This document shows positions 12,603 to 25,350 of a stretch of 64,000 nucleotides of DNA, piece by piece. The notes under the pieces are model-generated. The model ran no database searches. It was not told the DNA's origin and saw only the letters and a list, made by a program, of their open reading frames with translations. The translations under genes were made by a program, and so were the position numbers. The DNA lies in contig JAXCGZ010007567.1 in NCBI GenBank assembly GCA_037179515.1, forward strand, positions 178,501 through 242,500, in the 5' to 3' direction. The stretch is from Halocaridina rubra (lineage: Eukaryota > Arthropoda > Malacostraca > Decapoda > Atyidae). The stretch's first letter is position 1. Each line of letters opens with the position of its first letter.

Positions 12603-12971
12603 GATGATTATGATCTTTTCTTATCGTAATCCTCTTTGTACTCATGGAAGCATGGGCTATTAGCATTTTGTAAGAATCCAAACTGGCTTTATATATAGTA
12701 ATATCCACAACAAATCTTGTTTATAGTACAAATACGGACGTCATAAATGCTCTTTATATCAGCTGGTAACTGGTATGATTATTAAAGGACTTAAAAAAAA
12801 AAACTATTGTATCCAGCAAAATAGTTATGAAGCTTTTGATCACTTAATATTGTGAAATAATACGTAATATAACTGTTGCTATCTAGTATTTCTAGAAATA
12901 GTTAATTATTTCAAATATTACTCTCTGGGTTACCCAGGTATATGTAGTACCCTATTAAAATGTATTTTTAC

Positions 12972-13068
12972 CTGTTCCCTTGCAATCTGGATCTTGCGTT
13001 GAAGTTCAAGAACTTTCTGACTCGATTCCTGGGATACGCGAGACAGATCTGTCTGCTCCTTTTCAAGG
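12972..13068 (-). CDS. MED9: MED9 upstream exon
   Basis: Bounded by acceptor TTTATCCTTTAG and donor CAG|GTAAAAATA. After completing a split codon it encodes LEKEQTDLSRVSQESSQKVL and then ELQRKIQIAREQ, a charged helix that joins in phase 0 to VRKLPGV of the exon at 8936-9070. A coiled helix leading into the LPG turn matches the Med9 domain, where a helix ending before MPGI precedes the second helix. The intron to the next exon is 3.9 kb and filled with an RTE remnant, the tRNA-derived array and a Tigger element. The N-terminal exon of MED9 was not found in the window. Confidence 0.68.
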
Positions 13069-13399
13069 CTAAAGGATAAAACAAATTATAAGTGATATTA
13101 TAATGATAATTTATCAAAATACTGTATACAAATACAAAACCATTATCATTAGTGTTTCATATATATGCCACACATTTGTAATACACATTAAGTCATAAAA
13201 ATATGTATGTGCAGTAGAGGCCTAAAAATCCACATGACATGATGGTTCATTTTATTAATTAAACTGCTTTTCTTTTTCATCACCAGACCCATCAATATAA
13301 AAATGCTTCAAAGTAAATAGTCATTTTTCATGGTTGAAAGTACTGTACATCAAGATTATATTAATGAATTTACATTAACCTGAAGATATATGCTATACA

Positions 13400-13770
13400 T
13401 TTAGTTAGATTGGATTGTTAAAAGGATGTATAAAAGGAGTATATTCACAGTGAAAAGCAGACTGTGGGAAAGCAGGTGTTTATCTGTTAAACCAAAAGTG
13501 AGGCAAGGAGGTGTGCTTCTTCACAGCTATTTATCATTGACATGGACAAAAGCCTAAGATGCATCCGTTGAGAGAGAATGAATGCAGATTTCATTGCTTA
13601 TAAAGATGATGTGGCAGTGATTGCTAACACAGATGAGAAGCTATAGGAGATGGACACAGGACTAGAAGGAAATGTCAGGAAAACCAATACAGATAAAATG
13701 GGAGTAATGCATGTAGGTGAGAAACTGCGAATAACAGTAGATTACTAATTTGATATTAACAAAACACTGA
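13400..13770 (+). pseudogene. Decayed LINE reverse transcriptase fragment
   Basis: Interrupted plus-strand frames read VRQGGVLSSQLFIIDMDKSL, then DFIAYKDDVAVIANTDEKL and TDKMGVMHVGEK. Order and spacing fit the G-x-L-S-P, palm (here YKDD) and downstream blocks of a LINE RT. It is too decayed to assign to a clade. Confidence 0.5.
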
Positions 13771-14365
13771 TACTTCTGCCGGCATCTATGATCCTCTAGC
13801 CGATAATATTCTCATAATATTAAGCCAAAGGTAGACTATACAAAGCAAAGAAAGTATTTTTTTTGCAAATGTTATTTCTATGGTCTGTGCAGTAAAGGAA
13901 ACGAATTTGAGCATCATATTCAACTGACAGAGCTTTTTAAGATTATTTCACTCCTTTCCCATTTGCATATGTCAGCAACAAGCGTTCATTTACTAGAGTA
14001 GGACTGTAAAAACTAGACATGCACGGTAAAAGAAGGTTGACTTTGCAAGTATATCTTAGCTAAGGATTGCAAATTCTGCCTATATTTGGCATCTTATGTG
14101 CTACCCCCATCAATAAAAAAAAAATAATAAAGTTTCTCCATTACTATTAAGCAAGAAGTTGGAAACATATTCAATATGGGTCATAATTGTGAAAAATAAA
14201 AATAAATTCATTGGAATCAACTAGAAAATCAAGGGAAAGATCGGTTTTGGCTCAAAGCAAGAAAATGGTGTATGTAACAATGTAGTAATGTTCTGTTAAG
14301 TTAGTTCACTTCAAGTTACGAAAAACGTCAGTATTGGAAACTATTGTCTTTTTACATACATATAC

Positions 14366-14562
14366 ATATGCCTGGCCTAATTCCCCCTTGTAAGGGGGGT
14401 GGCCGAACCAAGAAACACTCATTCACCATGATCCACACATACTTCAACCACTCCTCTGAGCTGCTTGGGGATAGAGGGTTGCCACATTTACCCCCTTTGA
14501 CCCTGCTTGGGTCGCCCACAAGGTAAAGGGGCAAGGATACTCTACAATGAGGCCCAACAGCC
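14366..14562 (-). mobile_element. 3' end of nested RTE LINE (subfamily B)
   Basis: The minus-strand 3' UTR and TATG-rich tail of an RTE LINE. It matches 58160-58340 nearly throughout and carries a terminal hairpin (CCCCCTTGTAAGGGGGG). The element resumes at 22691 after an 8.1-kb insertion. ACAGCC is present at both edges (14557-14562 and 22691-22696), and the uninterrupted sequence can be read in the copy at 58330-58350. Confidence 0.8.
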
Positions 14563-14586
14563 TGGAATACAATAAACAGCCTAATG

Positions 14587-15243
14587 GGACGAAAACAAAT
14601 TAATCATTCAAAGGAAATCAACTTAAAAAAAAATTATAATGACCACACTGCTAATATCTTTAATAATTATTTTTTAACTATAGCACAACTGACACAGGAA
14701 CAACAAAATGTGCAACAAAACTCACACCGACAATTTCTTAATAATCCACCAGACTTTTCGTTTTACTTGTATCCTGTAACAAGGGAAGTCACTAAATATA
14801 TAAAAACCTTAAAACCAAATACAGCGTCAGGATATGATGAAATTCCATCAAAACTACTCCAGGTCACTGCCCATTACATTGGTACCCCACTTACCCACAT
14901 AATCAATCTATGTTTTCAGCAAGGATGTTTTCCAGACAAACCAAAAAGTGCTAAAGTAATACCTATTTTTAAGTCAGGCACTGTAGATGATGAAAATAAC
15001 AATAGACCTATATCTATCTTACCGTCTTTAAGTAAAGTGTTTGAAAAAGCGATTGTTCACAGACTTAAAGAGTTCCTTCAAAAGTTCAACCTATTATCCG
15101 AAAATCAATACGGATTCCGTAATAATAAGACCACTGAAAAAGCAATAATGAATTTTACAAGTGATGTTTATCAAAATTTGGAAAATAAAAACTTTGTTGC
15201 AGGGGTTTTCCTAGACTTGTCCAAATCATTTGACTCATTAGAC
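14587..15243 (+). pseudogene. RT N-terminal half of the split LINE
   Basis: An intact frame up to the hAT insertion. It shows LKPNTASGYDEIPSKLL (fingers), AKVIPIFKSG, NRPISILPSLSKVFEKAIV, the NQYGFRNNKTTEKAI block and [16 protein letters not shown], the first catalytic aspartate block of a LINE RT. The frame is destroyed exactly at the 8-base target duplication CATTAGAC. Confidence 0.8.
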
Positions 15244-15323
15244 CAGTGGTTCCCAATCTGTGGTCCGCGGACCCCTGGTGGTCCGCAAAGGTAGTACTGG
15301 GGGTCCGTGAACTGAATTGAAAT

Positions 15324-15458
<135 letters not shown>

Positions 15459-15955
15459 TGAATAAGCATATTAAAAGAAAAAAATAATAATGCACTTATA
15501 CAAAGGCAACGTAACGTACCCATGCTCTCATAATTATGGCAATATTAAAAATAAATGTTTCCTGATTATATAATTTATTTATTTTCCTTTTCTTTCTCTC
15601 TTTAGTTTTTTATGCATTTAACACTGTACATGAAAGTGACATGTCGGATGTCAGGCAATCACAGTACGGTAGGACCGAAGCATTTATACGAGTGAGATTA
15701 CCAACCTGTCATGTGTTGAACATGTACAGTTGGACCGTGGCGTGCGAGCTCAGTCTGAGCTGAAGTTCTGAACACTGATTGCTGCAACTTCCCTCTTCCT
15801 TCACCGTCTTCACGTTTTGAACCGACAGTTGCATCCAAACGTTAATGCAACTTGAGCAGTCCATAGTCAGTGCGTCTGTGTTTGATTCCCGAACCTAAAT
15901 ATTTAGTTGTATTAACTACATCAGTGACTATTAATTGTAAATATCTGATCGGAAG

Positions 15956-17096
15956 ATGAATCGGTGGTTAAAAACCGGAAGCATGTTAAAACGAGACAGT
16001 AGTGACATAGAAGGTGAATGTGCGACAAGCTCAAGTGAAAAGACACCGACTCATCAGTCGAAACGCAAAAACCGTAAATACTGTGATGAATACATATCCT
16101 TTGGATTTACATGTAGAGGCAGTGAAGGTGAACAGAATCCACAATGTGTTCTCTGTAATGAAATATTGTCCAATGAAAGCATGAAGCCAGCCAAACTTCG
16201 CCGGCATTTTGAAACTAAGCATAAGGAGCATACTAACAAACCTGTTGAATATTTTCAAAGAAGACGGGAAGAACTGCTTTCAAGACAAAATATTATAGAA
16301 AAAATAGCAACCGGGGGTGATAATAAGAATGCTGTGTGTGCTTTGTATGATGTTTCTCTTTTAATAGCAAAGAGTGGAAAACCACACACAATAGCAGAGG
16401 AACTAATTCTGCCTGCTGCCAAAGCAATGGCCTCTAGGATGCATGGAGATAAAGTATCAAAGAGTTTTGATCTCATTTCATTGTCAAACACCACTGTCAA
16501 GCAGCAAATAGAAGACATGTCTGACAGTGTTAAAAATCAACTAGTGAAGAGAGTGATTAAAAGTCCATATTATTCTTTACAATTAGATGAAAGTACAGAT
16601 GTTGCTAACAGTGCTGATTTACTTGCATTCATACGATATGAATTTGACGGTACAATTAAGGAAGATTTTCTCTTTTGCCAGTCATTGCCAACACACACAA
16701 CTGGTGAGTCTATTTTTAATAGTTTGAATGATTTTACAATAGCTAATGAAATTGGAAAGTCAAAGTGCGTAGGAGTCAGTACTGATGGGGCTCCAGCAAT
16801 GTCAGGAAAGTACAAAGGACTCAAGGCAAAAATCCAAGCTATAATACCGAATGTCAAGTGGACTCATTGCTGCATACATAGAGAATCGTTGGCAGCAAAG
16901 AAAATGCCAGAAAAATTGAAGACGACTCTAGATGAAGTAGTGAAAATAGTTAACTTTATAAAAGCTCAGCCCTTAAATTCTCGTATTTTTAGTGTTCTTT
17001 GTGAGGAGATGGGTAGCGCTCATGAACAACTGCTCTTGCATTCTCAAGTGCGGTGGCTGTCCCGCGGTAAAGTATTTACCCGCATATTTGAGTTAA
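15956..17096 (+). pseudogene. hAT transposase, N-terminal part (ZBED5-like)
   Basis: About 380 residues of intact frame. A BED-type zinc finger lies at about residues 43-92 (CVLC followed by LRRHFETKHKEH), then SPYYSLQLDESTDVANSADL near residue 200 with the first catalytic aspartate, GVSTDGAPAMSGKYKGLKAK near 270, and WTHCCIHRESLAAKK near 300. It is the domesticable ZBED5/FAM200-like group of hAT transposases. The frame ends where a CR1 LINE was inserted; the remaining third of the protein is at 20367-21110. Apart from that insertion the gene looks unbroken, so the hAT copy was fairly young when it was split. Confidence 0.9.
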
Positions 17097-17260
17097 GAAC
17101 ATAAGAACATAAGAATAGAGGACACTGCAACATGCTTACTGGCACACACGAGGCAGCTCCATTTTGAATTGTATTTTCAGCATGTCTAACCTATTCTATT
17201 CTACTCTACTTATTTATTCTATTTTTCTTTTTATGATTTTTCTAATAAGCACTAACCTAT

Positions 17261-18500
17261 TCATACCCACCCTACCTCTGTCATATGTCTATCTAATCTA
17301 CATTTGAAGGTGTCTAAGGTATTGGCATTTACTATCATACTAGGAAGCTTGTTCCATGCATCAGCTACTCTATTACCAAACCAATTTTTACCAATTTCCC
17401 TTCTGAACCTAAATTTATCAAGCTTAAATCTATTATTACGAGTTCTGGTTTGATCATGAATCTTTGAAACTTTATTAATATCTCCCTTGTTAATCCCTTT
17501 AAACCATTTATACACTTCAATCATATCCCCCCTAACTCTTCGCCTCTCTAGAGAATGTAGATTAAGTTTTTTAATCTGTCCTCATATGGTAGATTTCTGA
17601 TATTGTGTATCATCTTGGTCATTCTTCGCTGCACTCTCTCCAAGGATTCAATTTCCAATCTATAATAGGGTGACCAGAATTGCACAGCATAATCTAAATG
17701 GGGCCTAACTAATGCAAGATAGAGCTGCAAAATAACTTTTTCCGTCCTATTGCTAAAGCTTCTTGAGATAAATCCTAGAATTCTGTTTGCTTTATTTCTG
17801 ACTGCTGTGCATTGCTCTCTTGGCTTAAGACTACTACCCACAAGAACTCCCAAATCCCTTTCACAATGAGAACTCATGATTTCATGGTTATTTAGCTTAT
17901 AACTAGTATTGTCTTTTATAGTACCCATTTTAACTACTTTACATTTTTCAACATTAAATTCCATTTGCCATTTGTCCGACCATACAGATAATCTATTTAG
18001 ATCTTCCTGTAAAGCATGAATGTCTTCTTTTCCATTTATAGTTCTACCTATTTCAGTGTCGTCTGCGAATTTACTTAGGTTACTACTGATATCCGAATCC
18101 AGATAATTTAGATATACGATGAATAATAGGGGACCCAGTACCGAGCCTTGTGGTACCCCGCTAGTAACCGAGCCCCACTCTGATTTCTCTCCATTTATGC
18201 AAACCCTCTGTTTTCTGTCTTTTAACCATTGTTTGATCCATCTGAGCACAGCTCCTCCTATACCATGAGCTTCCAGCTTTTTAACTAATCTTTTGTGAGG
18301 AACTCTATCAAAGCTTTGCTAAAATCTAGATATATTGTATCATATTCTTTGCCACAATCTACTGCCTCGTAAACTTCTGAATAAAAAGACAGTAAGTTTG
18401 TAAGGCACGAAAAACCCTTAAGAAACCTGTGTTGTGAAAGTTTTATCAGTCTGTGTAATTCTAGATGTGCCCTTATTTTATTTGCAATTATGGATTCTAG
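17261..18500 (-). pseudogene. CR1 reverse transcriptase, palm to C terminus
   Basis: Frames at 17548-18249 and 17261-17524. They show SGVPQGSVLGPLLFIVYLNY, the catalytic FADDTEIG, ERDLGVLVGSSLKPREQC, LVRPHLDYAVQFWSPYY and a C-terminal NRVADAWNKLPSMIV block, all standard CR1. A frameshift near 17540 and another near 18300 break it, and the fingers domain is deleted. Confidence 0.85.
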
Positions 18501-18727
18501 AATCTTACCCTGCTATTCTAACTTCGTATTTTCTTTTCGACTCTATCTTTTTAACTTCCCTGTTTAACTGTATATATTGCTGCCTCACCTGCTCTTCACC
18601 TCTTTTTAGTTTCCTGTATATTCCTCTTTTAATACCTATAAGATTCTTTATTCTATTGTTCATCCAATTAGGGTAATTTTTTCTTGATCTGCAATGTTTC
18701 ATGGGAATATAGTCTCTCTGACTATTC

Positions 18728-19850
18728 TTAAGTCATGACAAAATTGTTATATTCCTCATCCAAATTTATATTAACTGACGGACTGCTGTTCTTTCCTGTG
18801 AGAGAATTTAATGTATTGATCTTATCTTGTGATAATCCTTGGCATGTGGTACTCAAATTTTGGGGTAATCCGCTACCTGCGACCTGACCTGCTGGATTAA
18901 CTACCCACATCTGTACCCCAGAAATCCCTTCCCATACCTCATTAGATAATTCAGTTTTTAAGCCCTCAAAATCTCCTGCTCTAAAGTTTGGAACAATATT
19001 CTTATTTTCCTTTATAGTTTCCTTGAAAATTATGTTAAATCTAATGGAATCATGGTCACTGTTGCCCAATTTTTCACCAACTTCTAAATTTGTAACCATA
19101 TTCTCTCTATTACTAAGAACTAAATCTAGTGTATTCACCCCCCGTGTTGCTTCAAGTACATGCTGAGAAAGGAAATTGTCTTCTACTACTTCCGAAAACT
19201 CCTTAGAGCTACTATCACCTGTTATGGTTTCCCAGTTAATATGTCTAAAATTAAAATTGCCTACAATGCAAACTCTATTTGACCTGGTCACTTTAGAAAT
19301 TCATCGTATATAACTTGCGACTCTATATCGTCTAGATCAGGTGGTCTGTAGACTACTCCTACAACTAGACTTTCTATATTATTTTTAATTTCAACCCATA
19401 AGGTTTCTGAATTTAGATTTGTCTTAATTCCAGACTTAATGCAGCTTCTGAGGCTATCTTTAATATACATAATTACCCCTCCCCCTCTTCTATCTGCACT
19501 ACGATCAGCATTATAAAGTTTATATCCTGTAATTATGTACTCAGCTTTAAGGTGTTTGCTTTCTAAATTAATTCAACTTTCACTAATGCATATTATATCC
19601 GGTCTCTCACTACATACTATGGCTCTCAGTTCTTCTATCTTGTTACCTAAACTACGGCTATTTGTATAATAATATATTTTTAAACTTTCTCTAGCTTTAC
19701 CCTTCTTGTGGCTATTCTTTTTGTTAATATTTGTTCTATGTAACAAATGGTTCTTATCCTTGGACTCCCAGTTATTTGACCCACTATTTACTGAATCCTT
19801 GATGACTAATTTCTCTGCACAAGTATTATTCATTTCATTATTTGTGTCTA
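18728..19850 (-). pseudogene. CR1 apurinic-type endonuclease
   Basis: Pieces at 18728-19291, 19288-19470 and 19573-19854. They show YYTNSRSLGNKIEELRAIV, RPDIICISES (catalytic glutamate block), VVGVVYRPPDLDD, VCIVGNFNFRHINWET (the usual GDFN block has N for D) and a terminal GNSDHDSIRFNI (SDH block). Frameshifts separate the pieces. Confidence 0.82.
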
Positions 19851-20333
19851 ACAAAACCCCCCTACCTCTCTGTCTATCATACCAGCCAATATAGAGACAC
19901 CTGAAGTAGAAAGATGCACTCCATCCCTTGCATACATATGCTTACGACTAGTGAAGTGATCCCACCCGTCTATAAAACCTATATTATTCTCCTGACAGAA
20001 GACTTTCATCCTAGCATTTACTCCTATAGCTCGAGACCACCACTCTGAACTTTGGCTAAGCCTAGGGAGAATACCACACATCACAGGAACTGCACCCCTT
20101 TTCCTGATCTTATCCAGGGCTTGTCTATACAACCTAATCAGCTCTTCACTTCTACCATCCTGCACGTCATTTCCCCCAGCTATCAAACAAACAACATCTT
20201 TTTTCTCAATCCAGCTATTTATTGACTCACCCACCTTCTTCATACCTGCTCCAGGGAAAAAATATTTTCCTCTAACTCTATGCCTGAGTTTCCTGTCTAC
20301 ATATCTGCATAGTGAATCCCCTACATTTACCAA
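19848..20333 (-). CDS. CR1 ORF1 with SGNH/GDSL-type esterase domain
   Basis: A 161-residue open frame. It contains VGDSLCRYVDR (GDS block with the nucleophile serine), AGGNDVQDG (GGND block with the oxyanion asparagine), GILPRLSQS, and a C-terminal DGVHLSTSG carrying the aspartate and histidine of an SGNH hydrolase. Esterase ORFs of this kind accompany CR1 and related LINEs and are thought to act on lipid or acetyl esters. It is the best-preserved frame of the element. Whether it is made is unknown; it sits inside a dead transposon. Confidence 0.8.
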   Translation of the reverse strand: MVNVGDSLCRYVDRKLRHRVRGKYFFPGAGMKKVGESINSWIEKKDVVCLIAGGNDVQDGRSEELIRLYRQALDKIRKRGAVPVMCGILPRLSQSSEWWSRAIGVNARMKVFCQENNIGFIDGWDHFTSRKHMYARDGVHLSTSGVSILAGMIDREVGGFC

Positions 20334-20366
20334 AGAACGAGACTTATCTGGAGGATGGGATACTTG

Positions 20367-21110
20367 CGTGATGAAATAAGACTATTTCTTCATGATAAAT
20401 CATTTCATGGGAGAGAATGGTTTAATAACTCTTCGTGGCTAGCTATTGTGGCATACATGTCTGACATCTTTACTTATTTGAATGACCTAAATTTGAGCCT
20501 ACAAGGGAGATCCGTAACTATTTTTAAAGTTGAAGATAAAGAGGAAGCCATGATCAAGAAATTAGAATTGTGGTCTGAACGTCTGCATAGTGGTGTGTTT
20601 GAATCCTTTCCAACACTTTATGACTTTCTTGGAACTTCTGAAGAAAACATTTCTGAAGAAATAAGAAGCCTTTTTATTCAGCATTTGCAAGGTTTAAAGA
20701 TCAGTTTTAGGGATTATTTTCCTCCTCATGATGGTAATAACAAGTGGATTAGGGATCCTTTTCATGTAAATGTAAAAGATGTAAAAGAATTAACAGCAAA
20801 AGAAGAAAATAGTCTTGTTGAACTTTCATGTGACACTTCACTAAGATCACTTTTCAGCCGTTACAATTTATCAGACTTTTGGTTACTATTGAAAAATGAG
20901 TACCCAGAACTGGCAACCAAGGCCCTGAAATATCTAATGCCATTCCCTACTACGTATTTATGCGAGCAGGCTTTCTCACAGCTCATTTACATAAAATCAA
21001 AATACAGAAATAGGAGGAATGTGGAACCTGATCTTCGCTTAAAACTGTCTGCCACTGAACCTGAAATTGAAAACATAGTAGCAGCAAAACAACATCATCC
21101 ATCTCATTAA
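20367..21110 (+). pseudogene. hAT transposase, C-terminal part
   Basis: Continues the frame of 15956-17096 after the CR1 insertion with RDEIRLFLHDKSFHGREWF. It includes WLAIVAYMSDIFTYLNDLN and the C-terminal dimerisation part FPTTYLCEQAFSQLIYIKSK, where CEQAFS corresponds to the C-E-x-x-F-S block of hAT proteins. It ends at TGA-free TAA 21108-21110, about 250 bases before the right terminal repeat. Confidence 0.88.
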
Positions 21111-21363
21111 TGAGATTAAAATAGAGTATTTTTTTTCTGCTCTGTTATGTATTTCTTTCTTTATATTTTTTATATATTTTCCCATTTTTTCATTTACATA
21201 TGTCTTTCTGCAGAAATGAATCTAGTTTTCTGATAAGAGGAGTTTGTTGCTAGTTTATTAAAGCAGCATGTTAAGTTGACAGACATTTCAATATCCTGGG
21301 GTCCGGGGAAAAAATCATTTAAATAAAAGGGGTCCTTGGTAGTGAAAATTTTGGGAACCACTG

Positions 21364-22428
21364 CATTAGACCATGATATACTAATAGAAAAACTAACTTG
21401 TGTGGGTATTAGGGGAACACCATTACAGTTATTTAAGAGCTACTTGAAAAATAGAAAATAAGCCATATATTGTAATGGGAAAGCATCTTTGTTGCAAACT
21501 ATTGAGAGGGGATTACCACAGGGATCAATACTGGGCCCATCGTTATTTTTAGTTTATATAAATGATATTTCCAATGCCAGTAATAAATTCAAATACTGTA
21601 TATTCTTTATGCAGATGACACCTACCTTCTCTTGCATGATAATAACCTTGACCACCTGCATTTTGTTTTAAATAGTGAACTAGAAAAAATTAACAACTGG
21701 GTCTCTGTTAATAAATTAAAGCTAAATGTTTCCAGAACTGACTATATCTTATTTCAAAATAGATCTGTAGTACACAATATTGGTCAAGTTAATATGAATG
21801 GGTATGAAGTTAAAAGAGGTGCTTGTAAGAAATTTCTGGGAGTAATTATTGATGAAAATTTAAGTTGGAAATATCATATTCAATGTCTGCTCAAAACTGT
21901 CCAAGACGTGTGGAATTTTGTATAAAATTCGCCATAACCTAACAAATGAGGCCTTAAAAAGCATATACTATTCTCTGTGTTATGCTCATATTATATACTT
22001 TTGGCCATCTGGGGTTGTACTTGGCCGTCAATTGTAAGGGATGTATTTATAACTCAGAAAAGACTGATCAGAACTATTACATATAGTGGAAAATATGACT
22101 CAACTTCCTCTTTATTCAAGGAGCTAAACTTGCTTAAATATAATTACTTGATACAATATTTCTGTCTTATTATTATACATAGTGATGTTAATGATAACAG
22201 AAAATTATTTAGATTTATTCAACACAACCATGGAACCAGAGGTAACAATATAAATTTGATATGTCCACAGCCGAGAACAACCTTGTACAAATATTCTATT
22301 CACTGTTTTGGCCCAAAATGTTGGAATGCATTACCAGAAGATTTAAAAACAATAACTGGCACAACTTTATTTAAAAAGAAACTCAAACAGCATTTATTTA
22401 CTAGGCAAAATCAAGCAGCTGTTGATTA
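21364..22428 (+). pseudogene. RT C-terminal half of the split LINE
   Basis: It resumes after the hAT element. It contains RGLPQGSILGPSLFLVYIND, a palm block readable as YADD only across a frameshift near 21612, INNWVSVNKLKLNV, KFLGVIIDENLSWKYHI, and a C-terminal YSIHCFGPKCWNALPEDLK. There are breaks near 21612 and 21925 and a stop near 21459. The ADD frameshift alone makes it inactive. Confidence 0.8.
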
Positions 22429-22690
22429 ATAATTAATACAGTATTGGTGTATCATTATGTCCAGGTTAAGGTCAGGCTACTGTTTTGTTTTATTACAAGA
22501 TAAGTATGAGATTGCTCTATTGGAGCTTTTGTTAACTATTGCCATCATACTTTAATTTATGTGAAATGTATATTAAACTGCCTGCCAAGGAGCTCTTGCT
22601 CAGCAGGCTAGTGCCTCTGAATATAATGTACATATTTATTCCTGTATGTATACTAAATATTTGGCAATAAAATCTATGACAATGACTATG

Positions 22691-25040
22691 ACAGCCGCAA
22701 ATGGTTCACCCCTACCGCTTCATCACATGTCAACTCCCTCACACCCGTCCATCACAGTTCAATGAGTCAGCAGGTGCAAGAAATCCTTTTGGCCCGTGTC
22801 ACCTATATACAATCTTCTTCCACTCATGTCTATCTCTTCCTTGCTCCACTGACATTCCACATGCATTCAGTGCCCTTTTCACGCCATCCATCCAAGGTCT
22901 TCCTCTTGACCTAACTCCAATCACTTCTGAACACTCTCTCTTCACTATTCGTTCATCACTCCTTTCCATGCGTCCAATCCAAGTCAACACTTTCTGATCT
23001 AATTTATCCGACATATTCCTTTCAACATCCATTCTGCCTGACATCCTCATTTTTACTCTATTTATTCTAGATACACCAATCATACTTCTCAAACACCTCA
23101 TCTCCATTACATTCAATTTGTTCCATTCAACCTCTCTTGAATTCCAAGTCTCTGCTCCAAACAATGCTGTTGTCACAATCACACCTTCATATATCTTTCT
23201 CTTTGCATTCATTCCCAAATATCTATTTCTCATTACACTTTTCAATCCACTTAGACATTTACTTGCTTCTTTCACTCTATGACTTACCTCTGTATCCACT
23301 CGCCCACTCCTTGATGCATGCGACCCCAGATACTTAAAACTCTCAACTTCTTCAAGCAACTCCCCACTCACTCCTACATTCAATCTGTAAACATTAACAC
23401 TCTTCGTGCATCTCGAGACTTTACTTTTACCAATATTCACTCGCAATTTCCTTCTTTCACACACCCTAACAAACTCAGTAAACACATGATTCAGTTCATT
23501 CTCAGAATCACCCTCCAGTACAGTATCATCTGCAAATAGCAACTGATTCAATTTCCACAACCTTCCATTCTTAACCACTAGTTCCAACCTCTGTCTCATA
23601 TTCTTTCATTTATTTCCCTTATCACTCCATCCATATACACATTAAACAACCATGGACATATTACACAACCTTGAAGTAGCTCTACATGCACCGCTCCACA
23701 ACTCCTCTCAATCAACCCTGTCATACACTTTCGCTAAGTCCATAAAAGCCAAAAAAGTCTCCCTACCTTTCTCCATGAACTTCTTACAAACCTGTCTTAC
23801 CATAAACACCTGATCCGCACATCCTCTTCCTCTTCTGAACCCACACTGTTCTTCCCCAATCAATCTCTCAGAGCCTTTCCTAATTCTATCTCTCAGAGCC
23901 TTTCCTAATTCTCTCGATTAACACTCTTCCATATCTCTCACCAACTACACTCAACAAACTAATTCCCCTAAAACAACGACACTCATATTTATCTCCCTTT
24001 CCTTTATAAAGTGGAACTACACATGCACTCCTCCAATTAACAGGGGCCCTCCCTTTTCAGATTATACATTCAAGAACCTAACCATCCATTCTACTGATGC
24101 CTCCCTACCATTTGACAAGCATTCAGCATGACATCCATCTATCCCAGGTGCTTTACCTGGTTTCGTTGCTCTCAATGCCAAACGTACCTCCTCTTTGGTT
24201 ATATATCTATCCTAGCATTGGCATTCTCCATTCGTTTTCCACAGCCACAATCTCTGCCTTTCCATCATCTTCCTTATTCAGCAGGTTCTTGAAATATTCA
24301 GCCCATCTCTCTCTCACCTTTATTTCATCCACTAGCAATTGTCCATCTGCTCCTTTCACCCTCTTCTCCCTACCACATTCACCTTTCCTCACTTTTTTCA
24401 CTTTCTCCCAAAACATCTTTTTATTCCTTTCAAAATTCACAGACAAGCATCTGCCCCACCTTCCATCTGCCTCTCTCTTTGCCTCCCTCACCACGTGCTT
24501 TGCTAATCTCCTCTTTGCACAATACCTTTCATACGTCTCTATATTACCTACCTGCAACCATACCTCATAAGCCCACTTTTCAGCCACTACTGCACTCACC
24601 TGCTCATTCCACCATTCACTACCTTCCTTTTACTTCCACCAGTTAGTCTACTTCCGCACACTGCCTCGGCAAACTTCATAACTTCCTCCTTGAAACAGCC
24701 CCATTCTTCTTCCACTCCCTCCTCAACTTTCTCTTCCACTACATTCCACATATTTCTCACAATATCCTAATACTCACAGTCTCTCTCTTTCTTATACAAT
24801 TCATTCACTTTTAGCACCTCTCTTCTTCTCTCGCTTCGCCTCTTTCTCCACTTTTCTCCCACTCTTACTCTACCTTCCACTAAATAATGATCAGATATTC
24901 CACCACTAGCTCCTCACAGGACATTCACATCCAATACTCTTCCAGTCACCCTCCTGTTCACCACAACATAAGCCATTAATGCTCTGTCAACTACTCTTTT
25001 AACGAATCTAGCCTCTAAAACGTCATAAACTACTGGTTTT
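22691..25040 (-). mobile_element. RTE LINE subfamily B, main part
   Basis: A minus-strand continuation of 14366-14562. It holds RT, a pre-RT segment and the end of the endonuclease, and is truncated near 25040. The 58160-59025 region is another copy of the same subfamily. The pyrimidine-rich appearance on the plus strand reflects purine-rich coding on the minus. Confidence 0.85.
22799..23599 (-). pseudogene. RTE subfamily B reverse transcriptase, palm to C terminus
   Basis: A 266-residue open frame with LNQLLFADDTVLEGDSENEL (FADD palm), RRKLRVNIGKSKV, FKYLGSHASRSGRVDTEV, ALFGAETWNSREVEWNKLNV, LRSMIGVSRINRV and a terminal RGRPWMDGVKRAL. This half is intact. The fingers half at 23600-24200 is broken by stops and at least one short duplication (CTCTCAGAGCCTTTCCTAAT near 23870-23910). 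An N-terminal piece at 24207-24599 encodes READGRWGRCLSVNFERNKK. Confidence 0.85.
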
Positions 25041-25083
25041 TAGGTTACATTATATTTGGATAAAGTAGGTGAAGGGGTAGTTC

Positions 25084-25350
25084 ACAATTTTGCGGGCCAA
25101 GCCGCTCAACGACCTCACCCCTCCGCTCAGGTAAGGAGTTCGACCCTAACCTGTATGATGGGGGGGTTCCAGAGGGGTCGAAGCCCCCTGGCTAAGAGGT
25201 TAGGTAGGTATTTTTAGTTAGGATAGTAAAAAATTGTTTCGTATGTCTATTGTCGCCATTTTTGTTCTGCATTCATCCGCCAGTTCTCTAGTTAGAGCCT
25301 AGCGCCATCTATTGGTAGGTTTTGAACATTGGTATGGCCCGCAAAACTGT
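25084..25350. mobile_element. Small TIR element (MITE-like)
   Basis: ACAATTTTGCGGGCCA at 25084-25099 is matched in inverse by TGGCCCGCAAAACTGT at 25335-25350 (15 of 16 bases). The 267-base span has no coding capacity. Short size with terminal inverted repeats suggests a MITE. Its superfamily and target duplication are not clear. Confidence 0.55.

Larger units (their letters stand above)
17097..20365 (-). mobile_element. CR1-type LINE inserted in the hAT transposase
   Basis: A minus-strand element with 3' tail repeats (AAGAACATAAGAACATAAG on the plus strand, 17095-17115), RT at 17548-18500, endonuclease at 18728-19850 and an esterase-type ORF at 19848-20333. It is missing the RT fingers region because of an internal deletion near 18503. 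The interrupted hAT frame reads FEL before it and RDEIRLF after it. No clear target duplication is visible, as is common for CR1. Confidence 0.88.
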
